Positions 6,989-16,165 of a stretch of 64,000 nucleotides of DNA are shown piece after piece. The stretch is taken from contig NZ_JAIUCZ020000001.1 in the NCBI RefSeq assembly GCF_020176955.2, positions 744,001 to 808,000 of the forward strand, written 5' to 3'. The DNA comes from Nocardia sp. alder85J (GTDB lineage Bacteria; Actinomycetota; Actinomycetes; Mycobacteriales; Mycobacteriaceae). The notes under the pieces were generated by a model. It searched no databases, was not told the DNA's origin, and was given only the letters and a program-made list of their open reading frames with translations. Made by a program: the position numbers and the translations under genes. The first letter of the stretch is position 1. Each line of letters starts with the position of its first letter.

Positions 6989-7831
6989 ATGCGCTACGCA
7001 GGCCGGGTTCCCGGCCCACCGCTCGATCGGTTCGTCGACGACATCTACTGCCTGTCCGGGGTGCCACGCCATCGCCGCGTGCTCGTTCCCCCGATGCCTT
7101 CGGCGCATTTGTTCATCAATCTCGGCGCCCCGGTCCAGCTGTCTGTGCCCGACCCCGCGGTGCCGTCCGCGACTCTGGTCGACGGGTGGTTCATGGGGTT
7201 GTGGACCGAGCGTTTTCTGTTGGAGTATCCGGCCCGTGTGCGACTGGTAGGAGTGCATTTCAAGCCCTGGGGACTCTCGGCGTTCACCGACATTCCGATG
7301 CTCGAACTGCGGGATCGCTATGTGCCCGTCGACGTGGTGTGGCAGCGCGCGCTGGAGCGGATCCGCGGTCGCCTCGGCGAGCTTGGCGCTGCCGCCGAAG
7401 CGCTCGACCTCGTCGAGCAGGAGCTGCGGTCGCGTCTCGTGGAAACCCGATCGGACACTCTCGACCTGGTCACGCAGGTGGGGACACGGTTGGAGAGGTC
7501 CTACGGCTCGGTCCCGGTCGCGGCGCTCGGCGACGCCGCCGGGGTGAGTGGCAATCATCTGACCGCACAATTCAAATCTCATGTCGGCGTCGCACCCAAA
7601 CGCGTGGCCCGCATCTATCGTTTTGCCCGCCTGATCCTGTCCGTCGACGCGCGCGGTCCGGTCGATTGGACCGAATTCGCGCACTCCGCAGGGTATTTCG
7701 ATCAGGCGCACGCCAGCAAGGAGTTCAAGGACTTCACCGGCCACACCCCCACCGACTACCTCGCGCTGCGGCGCAGATTTCCAGCCCAAGACCGATTCCC
7801 GCCGGATGCCGGGCCGATGCCGGTCGAGTGA
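6989..7831 (+). CDS. AraC family transcriptional regulator
   Basis: A 280-aa regulator. The N-terminal domain (about residues 1-150, with VPPMPSAHLFINLG and VGVHFKPWGLSAF) is the DUF6597-type sensor seen in actinobacterial AraC proteins. The C-terminus has two HTH units (VAALGDAAGVSGNHLTAQFK, then FAHSAGYFDQAHASKEFKDF and GHTPTDY). It lies 216 bp from the divergent methyltransferase start and 73 bp before a RibD-like reductase gene on the same strand, so either or both could be targets. Confidence 0.9.
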   Translation: MRYAGRVPGPPLDRFVDDIYCLSGVPRHRRVLVPPMPSAHLFINLGAPVQLSVPDPAVPSATLVDGWFMGLWTERFLLEYPARVRLVGVHFKPWGLSAFTDIPMLELRDRYVPVDVVWQRALERIRGRLGELGAAAEALDLVEQELRSRLVETRSDTLDLVTQVGTRLERSYGSVPVAALGDAAGVSGNHLTAQFKSHVGVAPKRVARIYRFARLILSVDARGPVDWTEFAHSAGYFDQAHASKEFKDFTGHTPTDYLALRRRFPAQDRFPPDAGPMPVE

Positions 7832-7904
7832 TTTTTTACAAGCGTGCGGACCCGGCGGTGCCACAGAATCGGAATCCACGCCCTATCGATCCGGAGGAGA
7901 CCCT

Positions 7905-8519
7905 GTGAGCACGGTGATCATGCACAACGTGGTGTCGGTGGACGGCTTCATCGCCGACAAGAACGATGACGTCGGCCCCCTGCACGAGTGGTATTTCAGC
8001 GGTGACACCCCGATCACGGAACCCGCCGGCGAGCACGGCTTCGATCATTCCGGCATCGGAGCCGGATTCAAGGTCGCGCGTGCCTCGGCGGACTACGTCC
8101 GCGCCACGTGGGCGTCGATCGGGACGATCGTCATGGGCCGCAACCTGTTCGACCTGGTGAACGGTTGGGAGGGGCAGCCACCCGCGGGTGAGCACGTGGT
8201 CGTGGTCTCGCATCGCCCCAAGCCGCACGGTTGGCACCCGGAGGCCTCCTACCACTTCGTCGACAACATCCACGCCGCTGTCGCCACCGCACGAGAACTC
8301 GCCGGCGACCGCACCATCGCCGTCAACGCCGGACAGGTCGGCGGCCAGTTCCTCGCGGCCGGTCTGATCGACGAGGTCGCGATGGACGTGGTCCCCGTGG
8401 TGTTCGGATCCGGAAAACGCTTCTTCGGCGACATCGACGGCCAGCACCTACTGGAAGACCCTCACGTGGTCATTCAGGGCGAGCGAGTGCTGCACCTGAG
8501 GTTCGGCGTCAGGCAATGA
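7905..8519 (+). CDS. Dihydrofolate reductase-like / RibD C-terminal domain protein
   Basis: A 204-aa protein starting at GTG 7905 behind CCGGAGGAG. It shows the RibD C-terminal pattern: VSVDGFIAD at the N-terminus, TIVMGRNLFDLVNGW at about residues 75-90, VVVSHRPKPHGW, then IAVNAGQVGGQFLAAGLIDE and VVPVVFGSGKRFFG near the end. Such proteins are NADPH-dependent reductases related to the deaminated-pyrimidine reductase of riboflavin synthesis, but stand-alone copies have unknown substrates. It follows the AraC gene closely and may be cotranscribed with it. Confidence 0.9.
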   Translation: MSTVIMHNVVSVDGFIADKNDDVGPLHEWYFSGDTPITEPAGEHGFDHSGIGAGFKVARASADYVRATWASIGTIVMGRNLFDLVNGWEGQPPAGEHVVVVSHRPKPHGWHPEASYHFVDNIHAAVATARELAGDRTIAVNAGQVGGQFLAAGLIDEVAMDVVPVVFGSGKRFFGDIDGQHLLEDPHVVIQGERVLHLRFGVRQ

Positions 8520-8846
8520 CCTTGTCGCCGAGGTAGCAGACCAGTGCGGGTCGGCGGAGCACGAGATCGTCGTCGGCGAAGGTGACAGTGCGTTCTCGTC
8601 GCTGGATTCCCTCGCGTGCTGAAGCACCCGTCAAGTCTCCGGACACAACCGCAACGGGCCCCGAACCCGACGGTTCAGCCTCACGACGACAAATCCTTTC
8701 GGTGGTGACCACGATGTCCGGCGGCGTCGGGACCTGTGACAGTGGTACCGGTCAAACCACAGCAACCAGGTGTCGGATCGCACCCGTCCGGTCGGGGCGC
8801 TTCGGCGATGTGACGCCACATGTCTCGACACGATTCGGAGATCACC
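8520..8846. other. Gene-free stretch, possible gene remnant
   Basis: No convincing gene was found in these 327 bases. The minus strand at 8509-8712 is open for 67 codons and ends FADDDLVLRRPALVCYLGDK, which looks protein-like but matches nothing I recognise; it may be the tail of a lost gene. The promoter of the secreted protein at 8847 should lie in the last 100 bases. Confidence 0.35.
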
Positions 8847-9287
8847 ATGTTCGATCAGACCGTACGTTTGCTCCGCGCGGGTGCGCTGGTACTGGGCCTG
8901 AGCACCGCCCTCGCGATGGTGGCTCCGGTCGCTGCCATGGCCGCGCCGGAGGCCACCATCGTGCTGCACACCGAATGGGACGTCTACCAGCGCCCTTCGG
9001 GCTCGCAGGACAGTCCGATGGGCTTCCACGTCTCGCTCGCCGACAACGCGACGGCGGCCGACTTCTCCGGGGATGCCCACACCACTTCGCAGTACGGCCG
9101 GCTGGTGAACGGCTCGGTCAACGGCACCTCGATCACCTTCACGATCGATTGGCCCGACGGCAAGATCGGGGTGTACCAGGGCGACTGGTTTGCGGACGGC
9201 TACCTGCGCGGGCACACGTTGAGGCCGGCCTCGGGCGAGACCGCCGAGTGGTGGAGTGGCCGCAACAACTGGACCGTGTCGCGGTAG
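8847..9287 (+). CDS. Small secreted protein, unknown function
   Basis: A 146-aa protein from ATG 8847 with a CGGAG site eight bases upstream; ATG 8820 is an in-frame alternative. Residues 1-35 form a signal peptide (VRLLRAGALVLGLSTALAMV, then AAMAAPEA with AxA cleavage). The mature domain is rich in Trp, Gly and Asp (TFTIDWPDGKIGVYQGDWFA) and probably folds as a beta-sandwich. No cysteines are seen in the mature part. I do not recognise the family. It is convergent with the large LuxR regulator. Confidence 0.7.
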   Translation: MFDQTVRLLRAGALVLGLSTALAMVAPVAAMAAPEATIVLHTEWDVYQRPSGSQDSPMGFHVSLADNATAADFSGDAHTTSQYGRLVNGSVNGTSITFTIDWPDGKIGVYQGDWFADGYLRGHTLRPASGETAEWWSGRNNWTVSR

Positions 9288-9345
9288 TCCGCCTCTCACG
9301 CGGCTGCCGTCGGCACACTGTCGCGAACGCATGGCGGTGGTCCGG

Positions 9346-12177
9346 TCACGTATTGGGGCGCAACCGATTCGGCGACAGGGGGAGCACCGTGTGCAGCTGG
9401 GCACGGCCGCTGATGCCCAGCTTGCGGTAGGCGGCGGTGAGGTGGGTCTCGACCGTTCGCGTGGTCAGGAACAATGCCTGCGCGATATCCCGGTTGGTCG
9501 CGCCCTCGGCGGCGAGTCGGGTGACGCGCAGTTCGCTCGTGGTGAGTGCGTCCCACCCGGTGACCGCCGCCCGGCGCGGCCGGGCCCCAGCAGCGAGCAT
9601 CTCCTGTCTGGCCGATTCCGCCAGGGCATCGGCGCCGCAGCGAGTGGCCAGGTCGAGGCCGTGCCTGAGGGGGGCCAGAGCCTGGCTTCGTTGCCCGGAA
9701 CGGCGAAGGGCGACGCCGTAGGAGACCAGGCAGTAGGCGTGCTCCAGGGCGGCGGACGAGTCGGTCAGCAGATCGACGGCCTCGGCCAGATGCTCGAGCC
9801 GGCGTTGGCCGGGTTCGACCAGAGCCAGGGTGCGCAGGGCTCGTGCGAGGCACCGCTGAGCGCCGAAGTGGCGGGCCAGCTCCAGGTTCTCGTGTGCCAG
9901 CTCGAGGGCACCGCCGCTCTGGTCGAGCGCGAGGTACGCCCGCACAGCGTCGGTCCGCCATTCGGCGAAGGCGGGGTTGACGTAGCCGCCGCCCACCAGG
10001 AATCGACCGACCTCGAGCAAATCGGCCAACGCCTCCTTCGGCTGTTTGCGGCGCAGCCGTAGCCGCGCTCTGGCCACTGGAATGAAATGCATGATCAACG
10101 TGTCGGCCGGCCTGCGGTCACTGATGTCGTAGTCGACCAGCACCTGTTGCGCCTCGTCCAGCCGGTCACGCTCTACGAGTACGTCGATCAGCATGGCCGC
10201 CGCCAGTGGTGTGTGCAGCCTGCTCGGTTCCCCCGACGCCGCGTCGAGGGCGGCACGGGCGTCGCCTTCGGCCTCGACCAGTCGGCCCGCATACCACGCA
10301 GCGTGTGACCGGAGCATCGACAGATAGCGAAAACCCCACACGTCACCCATCTTTCCCGCGGCATCGAGACCCTGGTCGAGCAGTGCCAAGCTCTCGCTTT
10401 CTCGGTCGGTGAGACCCAATGCCGCACTGGCGTAGTTGACCAGGATCCATCCCTCACGCGCTGGAATCGGACCGACGGCTGCGCGTTCGGCCAGTACGGC
10501 AACCTCCGCTGCCGAGCGCAGACCGGTCGCGGCCGCACCGAAGGCTAGAGTGGACAACAACATCCGGTCGGCCTCGCTGGTACCGGTCAGCCCCGACGCG
10601 ACCTCTTCGAGCCGGTCGAGTACTGCGGCAGGCGACTTCATGGTGACCAGGTCGAGTCCGGCTGCCGCGGCGTACATCGCCACCGGCAGGTCCACCTCGC
10701 GCCCGGCGATCAGGCCGCGGGCGAGCTCGGCGGCGTCGGCGGCGTCGGCCGCGCGGCCGGTCTGGGTGAACAGGTATCCCAGTTCGAGGGCCAGCTGGAT
10801 TCGCTCGACCAGCGGCTCGGTGGACGTGATGGCCACGCGCAGCACCTCGGCAGCCGCCACGGTCTGGGCCGCCATCCCCAGTGCCCGCCCCTGCATAGCG
10901 GTCAGCGGCCCGCGCAGGGCGAGCAGTGGTGGCTCGGCGCGGGCCCGCCGAAGGTAGGCCACGGCCGACTCCGGAGCACCGCGGCCGATCGCAGACACCG
11001 CGGCCGCATGCAGCAAGTCCACCACCCAGGGGTCGCAGTCCGGCTCGGCCGCCAGCAGATGCGGCGCGAGCTGCTCCGCGTCGACGGCGTCCGCGGCCAG
11101 TACGCGGGCCGCCCGCTTGTGGTCGGCTGCCCGCAACAGGCTTCCTGAATCGAGATACACCGCGGTCCGCACCAGCGGATGCACGAAACAAAGCGGATGG
11201 GTCATGGTGACGACGGACTCCCGAGCGAGCCCATCCGCGGCGGTGGCCGCCGCCTCCACCGACAAATCGGCCAACGCGGCGACATGCCGCGGCTCGGCGG
11301 CCGTTCCCAGAACTGCCAGCGCCCGGGTGAACCGAACAGCCTCCGGACCCAGCCGCGCGATCCGAGTGAGCACGGCCCGCGAAACAGCTTCGACACGCTG
11401 GTGCTCGACCCGGTGCGCCTCGGTCGCGATCGGCCGGGTGTTGTTTTCCCGCAAGCTGTTCAGCGCTTCGGCGAGCAAGAACGGGTTGCCGCCGGTGGCC
11501 ACGGCGCAGGCCCGGCAGAACTCGTCGTCCGCCTCCACGGACAACTCCCGCCGCACAACCACACTCACCGCCTCGGTGCTCAGCGGACGCAACCGGATGA
11601 CACGCGGCGCGACCCCACCCAGCACTCTCCCGACCAGCCCGTCCAGGACCTGGCCCGTCCTACTGGCCAACAGCAGCGCCACCGGAAGGTCGGCGATGCG
11701 CCGAGACAGATGCGACAGCACCCGCAGCGAGGCTCCATCGGCCCAATGCACGTCATCCACCACCAGTAGCAGCGGCCCCGACTCCGCCAGGTTGGCACAC
11801 AGCCAGTACAACCCGTACACGACGTCCCCTTGGGCGAATGTCGCGCCCCGGTCGTCGTGGTACCCGAAAACCGGTGCCGCCAGACCTGCCGCACCGGCCA
11901 ACAACTCCGCGCTGCGCGCCGCCTCCGAGCCCCGCAGGACCGGCTCGAACAATTGCCGGACGATCGCGAACGGCAGATCTTTCTCCAACTCGCCGCCGAC
12001 CGAGCTCAGCGTGCGGATGCCCAAGCCCTCCGCGTGTTCGCCGGCGGCGGCGAGCAGCGCGGTTTTGCCGATCCCGGGCGGACCTTCCACCAGCACCGTC
12101 GTTCCACGCCCGCCCACCGCCTCGGCAAGCACCTCGCCGATCGTGGCCAGATCAGAATCACGCTCGACCAACACCAT
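9346..12177 (-). CDS. Large ATP-binding LuxR (LAL) family transcriptional regulator
   Basis: A 943-aa regulator of the LAL/MalT type. The AAA domain starts at once: LVERDSDLATIGEVL, Walker A GPPGIGKTALL at about residues 30-40 and Walker B LLLVVDDVHWADGASLR at about 125-141. A long helical-repeat section follows. The C-terminus is a LuxR HTH (LTTSELRVTRLAAEGATNRD, then FLTTRTVETHLTAAYRKLGI). Start ATG 12177 gives the usual N-terminus; ATG 12195 adds six residues. LAL proteins activate catabolic or secondary metabolic genes on binding an inducer. Its target is not obvious; the region upstream of it is degenerate. Confidence 0.92.
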   Translation of the reverse strand: MVLVERDSDLATIGEVLAEAVGGRGTTVLVEGPPGIGKTALLAAAGEHAEGLGIRTLSSVGGELEKDLPFAIVRQLFEPVLRGSEAARSAELLAGAAGLAAPVFGYHDDRGATFAQGDVVYGLYWLCANLAESGPLLLVVDDVHWADGASLRVLSHLSRRIADLPVALLLASRTGQVLDGLVGRVLGGVAPRVIRLRPLSTEAVSVVVRRELSVEADDEFCRACAVATGGNPFLLAEALNSLRENNTRPIATEAHRVEHQRVEAVSRAVLTRIARLGPEAVRFTRALAVLGTAAEPRHVAALADLSVEAAATAADGLARESVVTMTHPLCFVHPLVRTAVYLDSGSLLRAADHKRAARVLAADAVDAEQLAPHLLAAEPDCDPWVVDLLHAAAVSAIGRGAPESAVAYLRRARAEPPLLALRGPLTAMQGRALGMAAQTVAAAEVLRVAITSTEPLVERIQLALELGYLFTQTGRAADAADAAELARGLIAGREVDLPVAMYAAAAGLDLVTMKSPAAVLDRLEEVASGLTGTSEADRMLLSTLAFGAAATGLRSAAEVAVLAERAAVGPIPAREGWILVNYASAALGLTDRESESLALLDQGLDAAGKMGDVWGFRYLSMLRSHAAWYAGRLVEAEGDARAALDAASGEPSRLHTPLAAAMLIDVLVERDRLDEAQQVLVDYDISDRRPADTLIMHFIPVARARLRLRRKQPKEALADLLEVGRFLVGGGYVNPAFAEWRTDAVRAYLALDQSGGALELAHENLELARHFGAQRCLARALRTLALVEPGQRRLEHLAEAVDLLTDSSAALEHAYCLVSYGVALRRSGQRSQALAPLRHGLDLATRCGADALAESARQEMLAAGARPRRAAVTGWDALTTSELRVTRLAAEGATNRDIAQALFLTTRTVETHLTAAYRKLGISGRAQLHTVLPLSPNRLRPNT

Positions 12178-13039
12178 CGGACATTCCGTTCGCATCGCAG
12201 CCTTCGGCACGATCCAGCCTGACCGCGCCGAAGTTCGCATTCGTCGCGAGAGCAGGCTCCCACGCAAATGTGGTATCGGGGAGTGACACCGAGAAGACGA
12301 GCTTATCGGAGGCATGCTCCGAAGGACCGTCTTCGGGCGAGTGGTCGAGCAACGCATCGGGGTCTTCGACGCCACCGACCGGTGCCGGTTGCTGCTGGGC
12401 GCGTGCTGCCCTGACCGGCCCCGGGAGTGGTTACCCGACCGGCACGATCAGGTGGGTTGTCAGCCTCGATCACTCAACGGGGAATCCCGCCGCGAACTGC
12501 TCGAGGCATCGACGACCCGCTACCGTTATCGTCGGGATCGCCTGGCTGAAGGCGTGACCAGTTGTGCACCGGAGCGAGAGGGACCACGCGGTCACGCGCG
12601 CTGAAGACGATTGTGGTCGGTGTGGTGATCTGGTCGAGTATCTCCAGCGCGGTGTCGGTCGGCCAGATTGCGTTGATGTCACGCGCGGTGCAATATCCAG
12701 CCGATTGCAGGGCAATCGCAGTCGGTCTCGGCCACGACGGCCCGGCCGGGCCTGCGGTCGACAGCCTGCCGCCGATACCCCGGCGGCGGTATGACGGGCG
12801 GGTTGCGATGTGTAGCAGGATGATTCGGTCATCCTAAATCTCGTATCCGGCCACGCCGACCATTCCGCCGCCGCCGATCGCGGCAAGTAGTGGCGGCCGG
12901 AAAGGGTGATAGGTGGATGCGTGTGGTTCAGGGTGCGGGCCATGCCGGTCCGGCATGCTGCTGTCGGTTCCTACGCGAGTCCGTCGAAGAGTGGCTACCG
13001 GGCCGACCGTACCGGGTGCCGATCGCGAGGCCCGATCCG
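12178..13039. other. Long stretch without intact genes, degenerate coding remnants
   Basis: Apart from the acetyltransferase remnant described separately, I found no intact gene. On the minus strand from 12833 down to about 12475 one frame stays open without a good start codon. It contains TALEILDQITTPTTIVFSAR followed by DRVVPLAPVHNW, which faintly recalls the end of an alpha/beta hydrolase. The promoter of the LAL regulator must lie near 12180-12350. Confidence 0.4.
12745..12923 (-). pseudogene. Remnant of a GNAT-type acetyltransferase with an internal stop
   Basis: Reading the minus strand, FRPPLLAAIGGGGMVGVAGY is followed by EI, a TAG stop (complement of 12834-12836) and then, in the same frame, DDRIILLHIATRPSYRRRG and IGGRL. 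The last part matches the GNAT acetyl-CoA loop (R/Q-x-x-G-x-G/A) in normal spacing behind a strand. Related proteins usually have Trp at the stop position, and TGG to TAG is a single change. Neither the start nor the C-terminal part can be recognised, so the gene is probably dead. Confidence 0.45.
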
Positions 13040-13501
13040 TCAATCGGTGAACAGGAGTTTGCCCAGCAGCACGGTCAACTGGTCGCGCTCGGCGCGGGTG
13101 AGCGCGGAGAAGGTGCGGTCCAGGAATTCGGGAATCGCCTTCTCTGCACCGGCGAGTTCCCGTCGGCCGGACTCGGTGATGGTGACGGCGTAGGCGCGTC
13201 GATCGGCTGGGTCGCGCTCGCGGCGGACGTAACCCGATTCCTCCAAGTTGTCCGCGATGCCAACCATGACGCTGCGATCGATCCGTAATTCGGCGGCGAG
13301 TGCCTGCTGTGAACACGGCCCGACCGCCGCGAGCATCTTCAGAACCAGGTGATGTCCCACTCCCAGACCGGTGTTCGCGGCCGCAGTGTCCGCGGCGCGA
13401 GCCACGACCGCCGAGGCGCGGCACAAGGCGATATCCGGACGTTCCGACGTGAGCCGGGGGAGGAAGGAGGCCGGTTCGCGAGCATCGGTCCTGGTCGGCA
13501 T
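13040..13501 (-). CDS. MarR family transcriptional regulator
   Basis: A 153-aa winged-helix protein. The DNA-binding part reads CSQQALAAELRIDRSVMVGI, followed by the wing YVRRERDPADRRAYAVTITE, at about residues 60-105. It is divergent from the nitroreductase gene with a 135-bp AT-richer spacer holding candidate operators, so it most likely represses that gene and itself. MarR proteins of this arrangement commonly respond to phenolic or quinone-like compounds; the ligand here is unknown. Confidence 0.9.
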   Translation of the reverse strand: MPTRTDAREPASFLPRLTSERPDIALCRASAVVARAADTAAANTGLGVGHHLVLKMLAAVGPCSQQALAAELRIDRSVMVGIADNLEESGYVRRERDPADRRAYAVTITESGRRELAGAEKAIPEFLDRTFSALTRAERDQLTVLLGKLLFTD

Positions 13502-13563
13502 ATCGGAAATCTACCACAATCGTCTGTGTGCAGATCGTTTGACGGAAGATAATCGACAATCGT

Positions 13564-13578
13564 ATGATCGGAAATCAT
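13564..13578. promoter_or_regulatory. Candidate MarR operator between the MarR and nitroreductase genes
   Basis: ATGAT-CGGAA-ATCAT is a perfect 5-bp inverted repeat in the divergent spacer. The motif AATCG/ATCGT also recurs at about 13514-13562, so more than one half-site may be present. The position between divergent starts fits repression of both genes. Confidence 0.4.
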
Positions 13579-13636
13579 CTTGCTACAGATGATTCCGAAG
13601 CAGACGGAGTGCGCTGCTGATCCGAGAGGAACCCCG

Positions 13637-14281
13637 ATGTCGCTGAACCTGTCCGCCGACGAGGTCCTGTCCACCACCCGGGCCGTACGCAAACGCCTCG
13701 ACCTCACCAGGCCCGTGCCTCGCCATCTGATCGAGGAATGTGTCGATCTCGCCACTCAGGCGCCCACCGGCCGCAATCGTCAACGCTGGCATTTTCTCGT
13801 CGTCACCGACACCGCCCAGCGTGCGGCCGTCGCCGACATCTACCGCAGAGCGGTCCACCTCGCCGAGGGCACGCCGCTGACCTCGCGCGACCTTTATCGC
13901 ATGAACGCTCACGGTTCCTGGCCGCGGATCGCCGCCGGGCTCGACCACCTCTACGAGCACATTCACCGTGTGCCGGCCATCGTCATCCCCGCTGTCGAGG
14001 GTCGCACCGACCGTGCGACCGTCGGCGAGCAGGCCGGAACCTGGGGATCCATCCTGCCTGCCGTGTGGAGCTTCATGCTCGCCGCCCGCGCCCGCGGCCT
14101 CGGCACCGTATGGACCACCGCGCAGGCCCCACTCGAACGCGAACTGGCCCGCCTCCTCGGCGTCCCCTACGACAGGGTCATGCTCGCCGCCTTCATCCCG
14201 CTCGCCTTCACGGTCGGCACCGATTTCCGTCCCGCCCAACGCATCCCCCGCGACCAATCCCTGCATTGGGACACGTGGTGA
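13637..14281 (+). CDS. Nitroreductase family protein (FMN-dependent)
   Basis: A 214-aa nitroreductase-fold protein. The N-terminal TTRAVRKRLDLTRPV (the R-x-x-R phosphate-binding pattern), DLATQAPTGRNRQRWHFLVV at about residues 37-56 and the C-terminal FMN-domain stretch AAFIPLAFTVGTDF with RIPRDQSLHWDTW are typical. Start ATG 13637 follows GAGAGGAA; an in-frame ATG at 13580 lacks a site. It is divergent from a MarR gene, a common arrangement for inducible detoxifying flavoproteins. Substrate unknown. Confidence 0.88.
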   Translation: MSLNLSADEVLSTTRAVRKRLDLTRPVPRHLIEECVDLATQAPTGRNRQRWHFLVVTDTAQRAAVADIYRRAVHLAEGTPLTSRDLYRMNAHGSWPRIAAGLDHLYEHIHRVPAIVIPAVEGRTDRATVGEQAGTWGSILPAVWSFMLAARARGLGTVWTTAQAPLERELARLLGVPYDRVMLAAFIPLAFTVGTDFRPAQRIPRDQSLHWDTW

Positions 14282-14549
14282 ACACGTCGCATTCGCGGTG
14301 GGTGCGCGTTGAGAAGTGCTGTCGGCCATCAGGCGCGGGGACCGGACCCTGCGTCACACGATTCGAAAATCACTACACTGCAACAAGTGTCGAGATCGAA
14401 TATCAATCGACCAGCCCGGATTGCGGTAACGGCGCAACTCTTCCGGAAAAGGGTAGCGGCCCGGACATCCGGCAATCGGCGTGAGCAGATGCCGAGTGGC
14501 GCAACAGGATTTGCCCGAAATGTGGCATGGGTGGATGGTTCGCGTGGGC

Positions 14550-15170
14550 TCAGTGGCCGGAGAACCACGGGTTCCGGCCCATCAGAACCAATAGCCGGTC
14601 TTGTTGCGACACATCGTCAGCGGAGTTGCTCCGGGGAGCGGCGAAGAATCGATGTGTCGTGTGGGAAGCGGTAGGCGTTTCCGGCAAGTCCGCGTAGATC
14701 TCGCCGAGATGGTCGGTGATCCAGGCGACCAGGCCGGGATCGAGGGTTTCCTCGACGTCGACCGCTCGGGCGAGATCCCAGGTATGGATGGTCGTGTCGG
14801 TGGTCCGCACCGCGAGCGCCTGCTGCCCGGCCACCTGTCCCAGGGGGTAGTCGAGCTCTTGCTGAAGTGCGCCGGGCCGGCTGAACGCGGCGGCGCACGT
14901 CGATACGGACCGGGTGAAAGCAGTCACTGGATCAGTGCCCAGGGCGTCGACGTCGCGCTGGCGCAAGAACTCCGTGCCGGTTCCGCCTCGAACAAGATGC
15001 ACATAGTTCAGGTTTCCTCGGACAACGTGGTTGACCAGCCGGCGCACATTCCACTCGGCGCAGGGAGTCGGCCGATCCCATTGTCCGGGCCGAACCGCGC
15101 GCAGCGTCCGCTCGAACCCGTTGCTGGATAAGACGAAGCGCTCGACGATCCTGTCGAAACAATCGGTCAT
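14550..15170 (-). CDS. TIGR03086-type DinB/maleylpyruvate isomerase-like protein
   Basis: A 206-aa protein of the actinobacterial TIGR03086 group. It starts FDRIVERFVLSSNGFERTLR with a PCAEWNVRRLVNHVVRGN motif at about residues 36-53, in which the His of the four-helix metal site sits, and TTDTTIHTWDLARAVDVEE in the second half. The family shares the DinB fold with mycothiol-dependent enzymes, so a thiol-transfer role is possible but unproven. ATG 15170 was chosen because the N-terminus matches the family. The upstream 130 bases hold nothing else recognisable. Confidence 0.8.
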   Translation of the reverse strand: MTDCFDRIVERFVLSSNGFERTLRAVRPGQWDRPTPCAEWNVRRLVNHVVRGNLNYVHLVRGGTGTEFLRQRDVDALGTDPVTAFTRSVSTCAAAFSRPGALQQELDYPLGQVAGQQALAVRTTDTTIHTWDLARAVDVEETLDPGLVAWITDHLGEIYADLPETPTASHTTHRFFAAPRSNSADDVSQQDRLLVLMGRNPWFSGH

Positions 15171-15301
15171 GCGAACAGCCTGCCTTCGGCGGGCCGCGGA
15201 GACCGGCGGACATCGGACATCACGTTGTGTCCCGGAATCGGCATTGGCGAGCACGTCGGTGAGACGTACCGCCGGCTCGGGATGCCTTCTCCACCAACCG
15301 A

Positions 15302-16165
15302 TCACAACGCGAGCATCGCGGTGGCGATCCGGTCGACGGCGGGGTGGGGGAGGGCGGTGCCCATGTCGTCGAGGACGAGTAGGTGTGCGCCGGGGATTTC
15401 GGCGGCGAGGGCCTCGCCGTTGCCGAGCGGGAAGAACGGGTCGGTGCGGCCGTGGATCACGAGGGTGGGTAGGCCGAGTTCGCTGAGGCGGTCGCGCCAG
15501 CGCGGGGTGCAGTCGATGCGGGAGAAGACCGTGCCGAGTTGGTTCGCCAGGTGGATCGCTGGGTCTTTCGATGGTGTCCGGTCCCAGATCCGGGCCGCGG
15601 TCGCCTGTGCCTGCTCCGGATCGTTGCCCAGGGGCTCGGCGCCGGCGGCGGCGAATGCCACGACGGCGTCGCGGTCGGTCCAGTCCGGGAACGGCCGGGA
15701 GAACAGTGCGCCCAGGACCGTGTGGTCGTGGTCCGGGAGGTCGTCGTCCACCGGGCCCGGGGCCACCGGGCGGGTGCCGACGAGGGTGAGGGCGGTGAAC
15801 TGGTCGGGGTGGTCCAGCGCGGCGACCTGGGCGACCATGCCGCCGACGCCGGGGCCGGCGAGGTGCGCGGTGTCGGCGCCCAGCGCTTCGACGAGTGCGG
15901 CCGCGTCGGCGGCGAGGTCTCGCAGGTGGTAGGCGGGATTCTCCGGGTCGACGGTGGTCGAGGCGCCGCAGTCGCGCAGATCGTAACGGACCACGCGGCG
16001 GCCGCCGGACGCGAGCCGGTCGCACAGTGTGTCGGGCCAGGACAACATCGTGGTGCCGCCGATCAGCAGGATCAGGGGGTCGTCGTCTCGGCCGAAGCTT
16101 TCGATGCCGAGTTCCACACCGTTCGCTCGCACCGTCGTCGTGCTTGCTCGCACCGGTCTCGTCAT
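15302..16165 (-). CDS. Alpha/beta hydrolase fold protein lacking the usual nucleophile and histidine
   Basis: A 287-aa protein with the complete alpha/beta hydrolase fold: LILLIGGTTMLSWPDTLCDR, RVVRYDLRDCGASTT, and the acidic residue in VIHGRTDPFFPLGNG. At the nucleophile elbow the sequence is LAGPGVGGMVAQ (about residues 102-113), so the serine expected in G-x-S-x-G is glycine. At the usual catalytic histidine it reads DDMGTALPHPA, with Thr in place of His. Either it is a non-catalytic binding protein or uses another mechanism. The gene is intact. Nothing nearby reveals its role. Confidence 0.82.
   Translation of the reverse strand: MTRPVRASTTTVRANGVELGIESFGRDDDPLILLIGGTTMLSWPDTLCDRLASGGRRVVRYDLRDCGASTTVDPENPAYHLRDLAADAAALVEALGADTAHLAGPGVGGMVAQVAALDHPDQFTALTLVGTRPVAPGPVDDDLPDHDHTVLGALFSRPFPDWTDRDAVVAFAAAGAEPLGNDPEQAQATAARIWDRTPSKDPAIHLANQLGTVFSRIDCTPRWRDRLSELGLPTLVIHGRTDPFFPLGNGEALAAEIPGAHLLVLDDMGTALPHPAVDRIATAMLAL

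Noticed and set aside
8509-8712. A 67-codon minus-strand frame ending in ALVCYLGDKVIA
   Set aside because: It overlaps the end of the reductase gene, has a poor N-terminus and matches no family I know; kept only as a possible remnant.
12470-12943. A 157-codon minus-strand open frame starting MARTLNHTHPP
   Set aside because: Its sequence is Arg/Ser/Thr-rich and without family character; another frame of the same strand carries the acetyltransferase remnant, so this one is a shadow.
13583-14329. A 248-codon minus-strand open frame opposite the nitroreductase gene
   Set aside because: It is the antisense of a clear nitroreductase gene and shows only Gly/Asp/Arg bias from GC-rich codons.
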